Of a DNA stretch of 64,000 nucleotides, positions 11,690 through 22,161 are shown one piece after another (position 1 is the first letter of the stretch; every line of letters begins with the position of its first letter). Where the stretch lies: positions 1-64,000 of the forward strand of contig WHVA01000075.1 in assembly GCA_015179125.1 (NCBI GenBank). The letters run 5' to 3'. The position numbers were made by a program, and so were the translations under genes. Below the pieces are notes generated by a model that saw only the letters and a list, made by a program, of their open reading frames with translations, was not told the origin of the DNA and made no database searches. The stretch is from Gautieria morchelliformis (taxonomy: Eukaryota; Basidiomycota; Agaricomycetes; Gomphales; Gomphaceae).

Positions 11690-12545
11690 GCTATGAGAAT
11701 AGGAACATACCTAAGTAAGCTTGAAAAAAAGCCAAATAAACTTTAAAAAGCAAAATCAAAAGAGAAAAAACATACCCAAGGCACTGCAGAGCTGTTGGCA
11801 TGAGTAAACCACCCAAAAAAGCGAAAATAAGGGCAGGATGCTCACCAGAATGCAGACAGACACCCACAGGTAGAGTGAAGAGGAGGTGAGAGGTGTAATC
11901 TGGCCCGAAAAGGGGGGAAAATGGGGCAAAAAAGCGAAAATTAACACAGAAAAGGGAAATTGCTCTGAGCATGAAATCATACCTAAGAGATATGAGGCTG
12001 AGAGGGTAGATCTGGCATAAGATAGGCCAAAATAAGCCTTAAAAAGCGAAAATAAAAGAGAAAAACATACCCAAGGCACTGCAGAGCTGTTGGCATGAGC
12101 AAACCACCCAAAAAAGCGAAAATAAGGGCAGGATGCTCACCAGAATGCAGACAGACACCCACAGGTAGAGTGAAGAGGAGGTGAGAGGTGTAATCTGGCC
12201 CGAAAAGGGGGGAAAATGGGGCAAAAAAGCGAAAATTAACACAGAAAAGGGAAATTGCTCTGAGCATGAAATCATACCTAAGAGATATGAGGCTGAGAGG
12301 GTAGATCTGGCATAAGATAGGCCAAAATAAGCCTTAAAAAGCGAAAATAAAAGAGAAAAACATACCCAAGGCACTGCAGAGCTGTTGGCATGAGCAAACC
12401 ATCCAAAAAAGCGAAAATTGGGCCAGGATGCTCACCAGAATGCAGGGAGACACCCACAGGTAGAGTGAAGAGGAGGTGAGAGGTGTAATCTGGCTTAAAA
12501 AGGGGCCAAAAATGAGCTAAAAAAGCGAAAATTAAATGAGAGACA
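11690..12545. repeat. Three tandem repeats of about 295 bp in the Helitron
   Basis: Three head-to-tail copies share blocks such as ACATACCCAAGGCACTGCAG, CAGAATGCAGACAGACACCC and AGCGAAAATTAACAC. Copies 2 and 3 (starting near 11970 and 12265) are nearly identical, and the outer edges of copies 1 and 3 have diverged. Read on the minus strand, each unit holds several splice-donor-like sites (GGTATG, GGTGAG), and reading frames without stops run for about 95-110 codons. Those frames look like products of the repeat rather than genes. Confidence 0.85.
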
Positions 12546-12801
12546 CACCAGTGAATTAAAAGCTTCTGCATGCCTCATCAGGGTCAGTCAATTGATCCAG
12601 GAGGTGAGAACATACTTGAGACAGAAATAGATGTGAAAGAAGCACGCTGGGAGGACGGTGGGAGGATGATGGCAGAGGGAGAGAACGCGCGTCGTGCGCA
12701 GCATCTTAGTCAGTATGCGTGGTCTGTTTGCGTCTTAGTCAGGATTACGTAAAACGCAGGCACCCCCACAACCACCCGCGCACCCATCTTTATACTATTG
12801 A

Positions 12802-13368
12802 TTCCACCGTCGCGTCTATTAATTGCTGAGCGTCGTCTAGATTGCTCCTCGTGAAGAGCTGGTTGTTGCGCTCTTCGTCCCACTGCGGATGGTGTCGGTT
12901 GAAGTCCCCGACCCATATCATGCCCAGATCTTCTTCACCCGTCCCTCTTTCATTGTGTTGCCTTCGTATGAAGGCCTTCGTCGCATGTAGACTATCGGAG
13001 TTCCTGCAGTCGCAATATATGTTGACAAGGAGTATGTGTCCAGTGTCTGTTTTGATCCTAATGGCCGTGGCGTCCGGCGTTCCCACGTCAGTTGCGGCCC
13101 ATGCGTCCGTGGCGATTCTCTTGCTGACCAGGATCATCGCTCTCGTTTTTTTCTGTCTGTCCATGTAGTGCGATCTGGGATAAACCGTGTACCAGTGAGA
13201 AGTGGCTCTAGCGTTTCCGAGGAAGTCTAGGTAGGGTTCTTGTATGGCGATAATGTCGTATTTGTCGGGTGTAGCTGTGGATAACATGTCTGCGGTAGCT
13301 GTGAGGGATTTGTTTGTGTTCTGTTGTCTTATCCGTATTGTTTTTATCATGTCCTCGTTTTCACTCAT
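12802..13368 (-). pseudogene. LINE A ORF2, 5' part: N-terminal endonuclease half
   Basis: ATG at 13368 opens an apurinic-type endonuclease: QQNTNKSLTATADML, the glutamate motif IAIQEPYLDFLGNARAT, MILVSKRIATDAW and the GDFNRHHPQWDEE motif. The frame ends inside the Helitron at 12801. The other half starts at 6051. The ATG overlaps the ORF1 stop as ATGA, and the same overlap is present in copies B and D, which supports this start. Confidence 0.9.
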
Positions 13369-15058
13369 CTAGTCTGTTCGTCTTGGGGGTGACTATCGAT
13401 ATCTTCTTGCTGGTCTCCTCTTGGTTCGTACTCGTCTAACGTTGTCTGTCGAGCACCAACGGTGTTCCAGCCCTGATCCCTGTGTCCTGTCGTAGGGTTT
13501 GTGTTGTGTCTGCCCCTGCCCCTCTCCCCTGTCCTCGACGCCGCTCTTTCGCCTCCTCTATTGACATTCTGCTGTTGCTGTGCTCTCCCTCCGCCGTTCT
13601 CTTGTCGGGTCTGTTGTTGCTGTTGGGAGGTCTCTGTGCCGGTTGTCGGGTCTGTGTGGCCGTGCTGCTCCCATGTCCATGGTTGTTCGTCGGGGAAAAA
13701 TTTGTATGTTCCTTCTGGGTCCGCTTTTTCTATGGTGTGGCAAGCCGACATGAACCGTGGGCACGTCCAATCCCAGGATGCGTGTCCGTTCATGTCGCAG
13801 TTGACGCATTTGAAACGGGCCGGGTCTGTTTCTTCGCATTTCGCCGTTCTGTGCGGTCCTCTGCACGTCCCGCACGCTTCTTCTGCCTCGCACTCCGCCG
13901 CCATGTGTCTCGCGTTGAGCCTTTGGCATTTGAGGCATCTCCTCGGTTCTCTCCTCATTCTCCTCGCCCACGTGCGCTTTCCTGAGATGATCAGCCCATC
14001 GCGTATACTTTGGTTTGCGGCCTGAATTGTAGAGAACTTAGCTATCAAGTGGGCCGAGCGTTGTCCCTGTGCTCTGCGGTTTGCTGGTTTAATCCATCTC
14101 GTTGATATCAGCGTGTCGTATGGCAGCTTCGAGTCTCTTTCGACCTTCTTGAGTTCTCCCATGGCCTCCGGGGAGTGCGTCACTGGGACGTACTCCACCA
14201 AGACTGCGACCGCCCGATCCTTGATGACCGATGTGCCGCCCAGTTTGTGTGCGAGCTGCGTCTTGTTTGCTTGGACCCACCTGGCTGCTGCGGGCGTGTT
14301 TAGCTCGTATACCACGCCTCCGTTGGCTAGCGTTTTGGCGCCTATGAAGGTGATGTCGGTGTCAATGTTGATTCCTTCTAGTTGTTCGAGCGCCTGGTTG
14401 GCTTTGGCGACCAGCTCTTGTTCCGTAAGACTTCCTAGCGCGTTGTGTTCTGCTTTTGGATCCTTATCTATTAGTATTTGACATTCTCTTGCTTTCGCTC
14501 TGGCCAGGTTACTGGGGTGTGATAGGGGGACGTTACCTCTAAGCGCGGCCGCGTACGTGTTTTCCGTGGCTCTTTCTCCCATCGCTTCAGTTCTTATCCT
14601 CTGCACGCTGCACACCTCCTCCACTGCAAGGTTCGCCTCGTCCGCCATGTTTTTCGAGGTGTCGGTAATCTCGCGCGCGGTCTCTACGATGGATTCGACT
14701 TTGCTGAGTACGGGCGCTAAGCTTTTTCGACGTATCGCATGACTGCTGTTCCGAGGTCCTTGGCTGTTTCGTCGGTCATGAGGATGGCGACCGATCTGGC
14801 GCCTTCTTCGAGTACTTTGCCTGTGGAGCTGTGAGCTAGCGAGAGGAGGATGTAGCTTAGCTGCTCTGTTGTTGCCAGGCTGTCTTTGGCAAAAAAGCCC
14901 TGCCTGTCCAGGAACGCTCTCGCTTGCTCTTTGGTGCGTACTGACGCATATGGATCTGCTATCAGCTCGATTCTGGTTCTGGTGTTCGTCTGCTGGCTGC
15001 TAGCTCTTGTTCGGGCTGGCGCCGGTGCGGACGGGTGAGGCTCTGCGTTGGGTGGCAT
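13365..15058 (-). pseudogene. LINE A ORF1, nucleic-acid-binding gag-like protein (one frameshift)
   Basis: ATG at 15058 (MPPNAEPHPSAPAPARTR) starts a Ser/Pro/Ala-rich region and a helical part (SVRTKEQARAFLDRQGF, LSYILLSLAHSSTGK). A one-base slip in an A5 run near 14722 breaks the frame. It continues with TYAAALRGNVPLSHPSNLARAKA and an RNA-binding-like region, then three zinc knuckles (CLKC...H...C, CGTC...H..KC, CVNC...H...C), and a Gln/Arg-rich tail ending with TGA at 13365. Such ORF1 proteins coat element RNA. The stop overlaps the ORF2 start. Confidence 0.88.
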
Positions 15059-15207
15059 AGCCCTTTTGGTGCCTTTTTCGGTGAAGGCTTTTGTACTAGT
15101 TTTTAGCGCTACTCGCAGTGTACTAGCTACAGTTGGAGTGTGTGGGTGTTTGGGGATTGGAATATTATGGGTTTTGGTGGTGGTGGTAAGCGTCACGTGC
15201 TTCCTGA

Positions 15208-15220
15208 GAGTTCAATCTAT
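15208..15220. repeat. Target-site duplication of LINE A (right)
   Basis: Second copy of GAGTTCAATCTAT, matching 2346-2358, at the 5' end of LINE A. Confidence 0.95.
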
Positions 15221-16074
15221 GTCAGACAATACTGTCCGTTGACTCAAAGCAAAGGGTCACATGTCTCATAACAAACCTTCACATGCAGTTGCTCGTTGTC
15301 CTCCATTTCCACGGAATGATATATATGCTATTGCTACCACATATCAAATACCACAGCTTGTAAAAGAACTTGTTACGTTCCTGCTTAAGCAGAAAATGCC
15401 TGATATTACAATTCAACACCTTAATCAGTTGCTTCAAACTACACCATTACCAGACATTTGGCAGAATATAGCAGTCTGGACTCAAATATCCATTGCCTTA
15501 CCAATGGTTGGAGTTTCTGATGGTACTGTGGAGAGACGAGCAATTCTTGCCCGACTCAAAACTGCAAAGAGTAATATAGCTTGTTTTGACACTGTGCTTC
15601 TTGATCCACATGGTGAGGAGGGAAATGAACAAGTTGGATTGGCCGGTAAAGATACCTTATTTATTTAAACATTTTCAATCATTTCTTACACGCATTTTTA
15701 TAGGACTTCGCATTGCACAAGTGAGGCTGATATTTGCAGCCTCAAAGGATGTTACAGGCAAGAAAAAGGAATTTCCTGGAGGACTTCCAGTACCCAAACT
15801 ATTTGCATATGTTGAATGGTTCTCCAAGCCACATCCAGAGCCATCTAAATATATTGACATGTTTGAGGTAAAAAGGCTGCAAGACAAGAATGGGGAGAAA
15901 CAAGGAGGGATAGTTCCAATTGAATGGATTGTACAACCATGCCCCCTTGTTCCACGGTATTCCCAAGGTGATGTAGGACAGTTAGAATTTGATGAGTACA
16001 CATGTTTGGAGAAGTATGACAGGTTTTTCATCAATTCGTTTCATGATCAACTTACATATCAGACAGTGTGGTAA
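15221..16074 (+). pseudogene. Plavaka-type transposase, C-terminal part
   Basis: Joined to 2358 the Plavaka frame continues across LINE A. An in-frame TGA follows shortly (VR*LKAKG), then FPRNDIYAIATTYQIPQLVK, a block ending with VGVSDGTVERRAILA, and an intron at 15646-15703 (GTAAAG...TTATAG, 58 bp). The next exon has LRIAQVRLIFAASKD, GLPVPKLFAYVEWFSKPHPEP and YDRFFINSFHDQLTYQTVW, with a stop at 16074. These are characteristic C-terminal blocks of agaricomycete Plavaka proteins. The 5' part is at 1051-2358. Confidence 0.78.
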
Positions 16075-16194
16075 TGGTATACACTGTATGGTAAATGTTT
16101 TTCTTCACATGTCAGATACTAGGGTACTCTTACATATCAGTTCTGAAATGTATGGTCATATCAAGCAATATATATCTGTATTTCTTCCACAGTT

Positions 16195-16340
16195 CAGTGG
16201 GTGTTCCACTTATGTCCACCAGTGCTAGAAACTCCAGAAGAAGCTTTCTCGGTAAGCAAGGTGTCTCATTTTATCCCAACACACATGGTGATCATGGCCC
16301 TCAGAGTGGCCTGCCAACTCCGGACAACACCTGTAGATGG
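16195..16340 (-). pseudogene. Small relic of a Gypsy gag zinc-knuckle region
   Basis: Minus-strand reading gives KLLLEFLALVDISGTPTE, which aligns with FELLPEFLALADISGMPTVE just after the zinc knuckle of Gypsy element 2 (about 40740-40800). Upstream, a degraded Cys/His pattern (C-C-P-E-L-A-G-H...C) could be the knuckle. It is isolated, and the nearest LTR (17008-17632) points the other way. An old fragment. Confidence 0.5.
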
Positions 16341-17007
16341 TCTTCAAGATGCACTATGTGAATCCCCGCTCAAGTAGGTAAACAAATTCTGAGACTGCAA
16401 GTTCGATATGACGCAAGAGAGGGAAATGACTCGGAGGTAGACTTGGTAACTCGAAATCGAAAAGATGTCAAAAGGTTGGCGATTGTTTTCATCTCGTACA
16501 AGTGTAGCTATTTATGCTGACTCAGATAGGGTCTCTGTTGTGAAACCCGAGACGAATCAGCGGCCCTGAATCGATCCCGCGCGTGCGCATATACACCACT
16601 TCCCCCGCTCCTCATCCCTAACTGATACTTGCCCCATGATTTGGCTCCATCTTCCCACTCCATCCCCATATGCCCCATTAGTTCCATAGTATATACCTGT
16701 ATGTTTAGGTACGACGCGTCCCCATGACTCGACTCCACCCCAGCCATAACCCTGGGCATCCATCCCCGTCCATTCCATCATTCGCTCACATGTACACATC
16801 CCTTCACGCTCCACAATCGATCTCAATACCTACTAGCTAGTGGTCCCCCAAGTAGTATAAAGCAGCTATCCATGTATATTGAACAATTAGACAGCATTCT
16901 CTGTCCCATTCCGCGCCCTTCTCAACCTGAATCCACTGTAGCACTCACTGTTGCTCTAGCACTAGCGATATAGGTTACCGAGACATTTGTATACTACAAT
17001 ACGTAGT
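16341..17007. other. Intergenic stretch without recognised gene
   Basis: No convincing reading frame. A TATA-like element (AGTAGTATAAAG near 16855) is followed about 40 bases on by a cytosine-rich initiator-like sequence, so part of this could be a decayed LTR or promoter. A short inverted pair (TACTAC/GTAGTA) lies at its right end. Confidence 0.4.
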
Positions 17008-17632
17008 ATAGTCCCGACCAAGTTATTTCCCGAGTGACCACACCACCCGCAGGACTATTGAGTCCACCATCGAGACTCCTTCTAACATTACCCACCCAGT
17101 CTATTCAAGACGACCTTGACCCCTTGTTCTTCAGTACCCCTGGTCGACTCTATTCATTGGCCTCCATACTCGACCCTGAGCACAGCAAGATACCATTTCC
17201 AGATTTCCGATTGTTCATTAGTTACCTACACCATATGTCTATCCGATTTCCGCTCCCTCCAGAATTTGCTTAGTACTACCCTGTTACCTGTTGTCTCAGC
17301 TCTTTGTATAAAACCCCACATGTATGTCTCCGTTTCTGCAATCAGATAATCGACTTCGATACGTGAACTCCTTCGCACTATCTCCTGTTCTTAGCACAGC
17401 AAGTCTTGCAAGCTCTGTCTCTGTCTCTGCCTTCGAAACTCTGTCTTCCGCCTTTTCCGACCTCTGTTCTCTGACCTCCGACTCTCAGCACTCTCCTCTT
17501 GACTTCCACCTTCTCTGACCTCCGGAACTCAAATCCAAAATACTTAGGACGATAGTTCATCAGGGGCACAACACATAAGTTGAAGCCACTGTCCTTTCTA
17601 GTTCCGATCTCTGGGATTTCCGATACATAACA
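17008..17632 (+). repeat. LTR of the Gypsy-1 family (solo or fragment)
   Basis: It shares the family blocks GACCCCTTGTTCTT, ACAGCAAGATACCATTTCC, TGTATAAAACCCC and ATGTATGTCTCCG with 353-1050, and ends GATACATAACA like the copy ending at 39433. The left boundary is estimated from TCCCGACC, matching TTACGACC of the intact copy. No clean 5-bp target duplication is visible, so it may be truncated or recombined. It separates LINE C ORF1 from any ORF2. Confidence 0.7.
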
Positions 17633-17751
17633 GCTGATATATTCTCAGTCACTTCAACGGTGGTTCTAGCATTGTAGGTCATCATGGTTGTATTAATGGG
17701 GGTGGTCCGTCTGCTCCATCTGTGTCTCCCCTCCAGGTGCTAGGCCCCAGG

Positions 17752-18428
17752 TCAATGCTGTTGGGAAGGTTCGCTGAGCTGCCACATGGTGGCGAGGGTG
17801 TTGGCAGCGGTGGGCATTCCTCCCACGGGTGGGGCAACTTGCATGGGTAATGTCATCTGTCTGTATCTGCCCTTTCTGTGCCTGACCACCTCCCAGCCTC
17901 CTTCATACTGTGGCACATTTGACTGGGAAGCCAGCGGAGGTGCAGGGGGTGGAGGCTTAGGAGGCTGTGACATGTCCAGGTTTCTTCAGTGGGGAAGTAT
18001 GGCATCTGATTTTCAAGCAGCTTAGCATCCATCTCCATGCACTTACCCAGGAACGTGGTGACACACCTTGTCCCAGCTTGCATGGTCATACATTCTGCAT
18101 GACATGTAGTACAGCTTTGCATGACTGCATGTTGAGGTTTGTGCCTCCCCCCGCAGCTGCCACATGTATCATGCTCTTGCAGGCAGACATATGACAGGTG
18201 GTTCCACCCCTGGCACCTGAGGCACCAGGTGGACTCCTTCTTGCATTTCTCAGCATACACTTGCTTCTGACATACTATTAGACCATCGGTAAGCACCTTG
18301 TTGGCCACTTCCGGTGTGGTGAAAGTGATAAGTGTGTGGCCACAGTTTGATTGGCAGCGCGGCGCTGTTTAGGCTTGATCCACCTGGCTTTGTCGATCGC
18401 GCCATACAGGAGCTTGTTGTTCTCCTCC

Positions 18429-18459
<31 letters not shown>

Positions 18460-19592
18460 ACAGCTCGCTTTCTCTGCCCGGCTCAAAGTGTAGAGGTATG
18501 AATTGGAGGACGAGTGGGAATAGACGTACTTTTATTCTCGCATCGGGGGCAAGTGCCTCCATGAACTGGACTCTGTGCCTTGCTTCATTCAGCCATCTGG
18601 CCGCTCCCTCAGAATTGAGTTCAAGCAGTACCCCCCCATTGGCGAGCCGCTTGGCGCTAACGACGGCCTGAGTGCCGTCCGAGTCCATGGTGATGATAAC
18701 CTCGTTGGCCCGTAGGACAAGCCCTGCGTTGTTGAGGTCCGCTAGGATGCGGTCCCCCAGGGCTGCGGCATCCACAAGCACTTGTCGCTGCTTAATTCCT
18801 TCCCTTGCCCGTACCCTGGCATCTAGAGTGTGCGTCACTGTCAATATCTGCTGCGGTGCCGTCGAAGCCTTGAGTATGGCGTCTCGATAGCTGGACGTAG
18901 TCTCACTAATCTTGGTTTCCGTGGTAGCGACCGCAGAGGATGCAGTCTGTACCGTCTCCACCACAGCCGACGCTTTCTCAGCGGCTTGTTGGGATGCCCT
19001 AGCTGCCTCTCCGGCAACTGCAGCGGCTTTGTCGACCAGTTCCGTGGCTTCCCGTATGCTGTTCGCGAGCTCGGCCCTCTCGGCCTCAATGCTCGCCCCT
19101 ATTAGATTCACAACCCTCAGGTTCCTCTCGTCATCCTCAACCCTCTCTAGCGCGAAGGCGATGGATCTCATCGCGTTGACCGCCTGCCGCGGCACCCCCT
19201 TGTACTGTGTGACTTGTAGCAGGGCCGTGGACAATGTGTCGATCGTCCACGAGGCACCTGGTACTGTCAGCAACGTGTGTTCGAGGTAGTGCTTATTCTT
19301 CAGCGTTCTTTATCTCCTGCCCCGGTAAATCCCTGATTTCTTCGCGTGTCAGCGTTTCCGGGTCAGTTGCGGCTCCCCTAGTAGTCGGGCGGTTCACTGG
19401 CGCCCGCTTCTCCGGGGGTTGTCCTGCACGCTTCGCTGGCTCTGTCGGGTTGTCTCTGGCTGTCCCCGTCGCTGTTATGGGCTGTATGCGACCCTGGGCA
19501 TCAAGCTTAGCCTGCGCCATGGCCGGGGTTGTCGGACGTTGCGTCGGCGTATTCCTACCCCTCGCCTCACTTGGCGACGCGTCGTTCGACAT
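17752..19592 (-). pseudogene. LINE C ORF1, gag-like with zinc knuckles (frameshifted)
   Basis: ATG at 19592 (MSNDASPSEARG) opens a Thr/Pro/Arg-rich N-terminus that stops at 19293 because of one extra T. The next frame has a long alanine/glutamate-rich helical, coiled-coil-like region (about residues 120-230), an RNA-binding-like block (SAKRLANGGVLLELNSEGAA), a 30-base G run that shifts the frame, then KARWIKPKQRRA. A third frame gives EVANKVLTDGLIVCQKQV, the Cys/His knuckles CLRCQGWNHLSYVC and CGSCGGRH, and a tail WEVVRHRKGRY. The order coil, RNA-binding block, knuckles fits a LINE ORF1. At least three frame breaks make it a pseudogene. Confidence 0.75.
18430..18459. repeat. Homopolymer of 30 C
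   Basis: Thirty consecutive C on the plus strand (G on the coding strand of LINE C ORF1). It lies at a frame break in the ORF and could fold as a G-quadruplex. Confidence 0.9.
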
Positions 19593-19736
19593 CGGGGCTA
19601 GGGCTGGTGGAGTTTCAGTGTGTGATAGGTAGTAGAAGTCTTTTAGAGGCGTGTTTATGTGAGGAATTACGAAAAATGTGTAGAACTTGTTAAGCGCCCG
19701 GCCAGTGTGGTGTTCGAAGTACAAAAGGAGTTCTTC

Positions 19737-20600
19737 ATGCGAGGCACTTTAGCACACTAGAGAGTAACGAGATAGCGAATGCAGTCAAGGGAGGCATTAG
19801 TAGAGCATGGACAGTCGGACAGGTAGGCTGCTCTTGGCTAATTGAAGTATGGCGTTCGGGATCTTGTCAGGTCGAATTTGTATTCGTTTTGGCTGGCTCG
19901 CTTGAATGTGTGGAACCGATGACACGGTAGTCTATGACTTGGCTTCTGAGAGGAATAAGAGTGGAGGGATTATTCGTTCATTCGTTGCGCAATGGCGCAC
20001 TCACAAGTTTACAGAACACCTCGGCCCGATCCCGCACAGCCCGTCGCCTCCTCTCACGAGCCTGTCGACTCCTTCATGCGCCCCGCGACACACCCACAGC
20101 GAAAAAGAACAGAGACATATTCACCGAGGTGTTCAGACTGGTGCCGTCAGACTTCGTACATGATTGGCAGGTATATAAGGTACGTAGAGACGTGTCATGG
20201 TCCATCGTTGGTGAATGGTGATTGGGTGTACTTGGGCTGAATTACCTATCTTTGCGCCAGGTCCGCGACCAGCTCGTCGAGATGCCGCCGCGGTTCCTCG
20301 CCGATGAGAAGGACTTTGTCGATGTACGTGACATGCTCCCACCTATCCTTGTAGAATGGGTTGGCATTATGTGTCTTGACAGAATGCCGACTCACTGGAA
20401 GGGTTTGAATCCGCCACTGCAGTAGTCTGGTCATTTTCAATTCTGCTGTGACGTACATTCTTGGATATATCTGTAACGCATTTTGTGGATGGTGTAAACA
20501 CGGAATATATAATGTCGTTACTGATTATGAGGTATGAGCCTGTCGAGGGATCTGTCCGCTTTTCAGTTGGTGGTGAACTTACGAATGTCTCTAACTTGTG
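19737..20600 (+). other. X segment of unit 1 (upstream of kinase K1)
   Basis: This segment closely matches 58437-59300 and is related to 48327-49140 on the other strand. It contains the start ATG GCG CAC TCA CAA (19992) of the short X frame. About 95 bases in the middle of the X frame are missing compared with the copy at 58689, so the product diverges after RPATHP. The downstream spacer (20420-20600) is also shared with the other units. Function unknown; a pseudogene of X is the best reading. Confidence 0.55.
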
Positions 20601-20842
20601 GGAATCATTGTCACAATAATCCCGGGACCTGAGGCCTGAAATCTTCGGAGCTCAGAGCTCAGCGTTCAGGCCTCATAGCTCGTTTTCTTGTGTCAGAGTG
20701 TTATTGCGACCATTTTGATGGGCAGGAGGAACTATTTTTGAGCGCCGCCAGCTAAGCTTACTAGTAGAAAGTCTGAACCTACTTAGTACAGTAGTGCTTG
20801 GGCTCCCGTCTGAGCCGCTGTAGCTCCATTGCCATACGCGAA

Positions 20843-22161
20843 ATGGAGCCAGACGACGGTGCCTCCCGGGTACCACCCGTGAACATCGAAAGCGGGTTTT
20901 TCTACTTCAAACCCCCTCGAACTAGGGAGGATGTGGAGATTTTGCGGCACAGGTTCCACACGTACAGGGAAGCGTCCTTCGAAGCGCCTCTTTATCATGG
21001 TCACGTTCTTGCTGTAACAAACTACATGGGGTCTTATCATGGTCAACCGTCTTCTGGAACCCGCAAGCTCCCTCCACTCATCCGGCAGTCCACTGGGTAT
21101 ACTGTCATCATGCCCATACTAGTTTTGGAAGCTCCTATGCAAGTCGGAAACGGCAAGTGGTCTCAAGTCGTCTGGAAGGGTATTATGACCTCACAGGAGT
21201 TCCCCGACGTGCCTGCCGTACCAGTCGTTATCAAATTGTTTCAAGAAAGCTATTTAAAAATTGGGCCTAGTATTGAAGATATATGGGGTGATTTAGATTA
21301 TGCTGAGTGGTTTCCTGGGGCACGATTGGCCGCTAATGAAGCTTGGGCATATGATCGAATGAGAGCTCTCCAAGGCAAGTTCGTTACCCTCCAAGCTACG
21401 TGCTGCAACAGTATTGACTCGATCGCTGGTTTCGCAGGCCGCACCGTCCCTTGGTCATACCGCTTTTGCAAGGTATTTGCCGTCGCATCACCTTGGGCAG
21501 GCTCATAAATCGTCCCAGTGCGTACTTCCGAATGGGGAGACGACGTTTGGACATGTTATGGAAGTGATCGACGGCCCCACAGCATCCACGACGACCGCAG
21601 ATGAACTTGGACTAGACGATGTTGGCGTATTCAACCTTGTACGGGGATGTTGTCTATTACACCTCTTTTGTACTGATAGGTTTGCATTTCAGGCAGACGC
21701 CCTTGCTACGGCAGTGCACGAAATGCACGAGTGTGGTGTTGCGCATAGAGATATAAAAGCGGATAATGTCATCATTCACCATAACCCTTCCAACCAGGAC
21801 GGCAATGTGGTCCTGCTCGATTTGTCTCTTTGTGAGGCACTCGGATCACCTTTAATGCGTAAGCTGGCTGACAGGTGGGACATGGGGAGGTGGGTCCCTT
21901 CCGGAGATCACACGTGTACATAACATTGACCGTTGGGTGCTTTTTATCAGTATATCTTTGGTATTTGGTGCACTTGGAATCGTATCACGTACCCAGGCCT
22001 GGTTACGCACGCGTCTGCAAATGAATGTGCCGTATGGTGAAGTGTTGGCAGAGCTCGATAGGTATCGATGGCTGGGATCATACTCAGACGTTGATGATAT
22101 TCCAATGGAGCCACCGCTGGGTGGTGAGGGGCATACTTGGGATTTAACAGATGTCTCCTGA
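20843..22161 (+). CDS. Kinase K1, small atypical protein kinase
   Basis: Five exons join in frame: 20843-21374, 21438-21472, 21519-21638, 21693-21889 and 21951-22161, giving about 364 residues. Motifs are a glycine-loop-like VGNGKWSQVV, the ATP lysine in PVVIKLFQESY, an Asn-Glu-Ala helix (NEAWAYDRMRAL), the catalytic loop VAHRDIKADNVIIH and the metal-binding aspartate in LLDLSL, where DFG would be expected. The C-lobe after this point is very short and has no clear APE motif. Intron 1 starts with GC instead of GT; introns 2-4 can use GT. The alternative start at 20798 would add 15 residues but uses a non-ATG codon. Likely a cytosolic Ser/Thr kinase-like protein with unknown substrate. This is the only copy with a perfect HRD. 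Confidence 0.75.

Larger units (their letters stand above)
6052..12801 (-). mobile_element. Autonomous Helitron inserted in LINE A
   Basis: On the minus strand the element begins with TCAATAGTATAAAG (5' TC terminus at 12801) and ends with a short hairpin followed by CTAG (6055-6052). The flanks are A on one side and T on the other, and no target duplication is made, as expected for a rolling-circle Helitron. Removing 6052-12801 joins the LINE A frame exactly: T-V-E-W-D-L-Q-M. This fixes both ends to the base. It carries one large Rep/helicase gene in the 3' two thirds, and in the 5' third a set of direct repeats with no clear gene. Confidence 0.95.
2359..15207 (-). mobile_element. LINE copy A (Tad1-like), split by a Helitron
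   Basis: Non-LTR retrotransposon in minus orientation. From 5' to 3' it has a short leader (15207-15059), ORF1 with three zinc knuckles (15058-13365), ORF2 with endonuclease, reverse transcriptase, RNase H and a C-terminal Cys/His motif (13368 down to 2678), a roughly 320-bp 3' UTR, and a poly(A) seen as about 32 T at 2359-2390. A 13-bp target duplication flanks it. Without the 6750-bp Helitron the element is about 6.1 kb, the same as copies B and D after their insertions are removed. Domain content fits the fungal Tad1 clade. Both ORFs carry a frameshift, so this copy is not autonomous. Confidence 0.92.
17640..19736 (-). mobile_element. LINE copy C (second lineage), ORF1 only
   Basis: Minus-strand remnant holding a LINE ORF1 unlike those of copies A, B and D. 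The 5' end abuts unit 1 at about 19737. The part that should hold ORF2 is absent, replaced by the LTR at 17008-17632. No poly(A) or target duplication can be identified. Confidence 0.6.

Noticed and set aside
11690..12545. Possible CRISPR-like array
   Set aside because: Repeats of about 295 bp without short spaced units, inside a eukaryotic Helitron; this is a tandem satellite.
11691..12571. Minus-strand frames of about 95-110 codons rich in Phe/Leu/Ser
   Set aside because: They recur because of the 295-bp tandem repeat and start without ATG in most cases; no domain or conserved start, so not called as genes.
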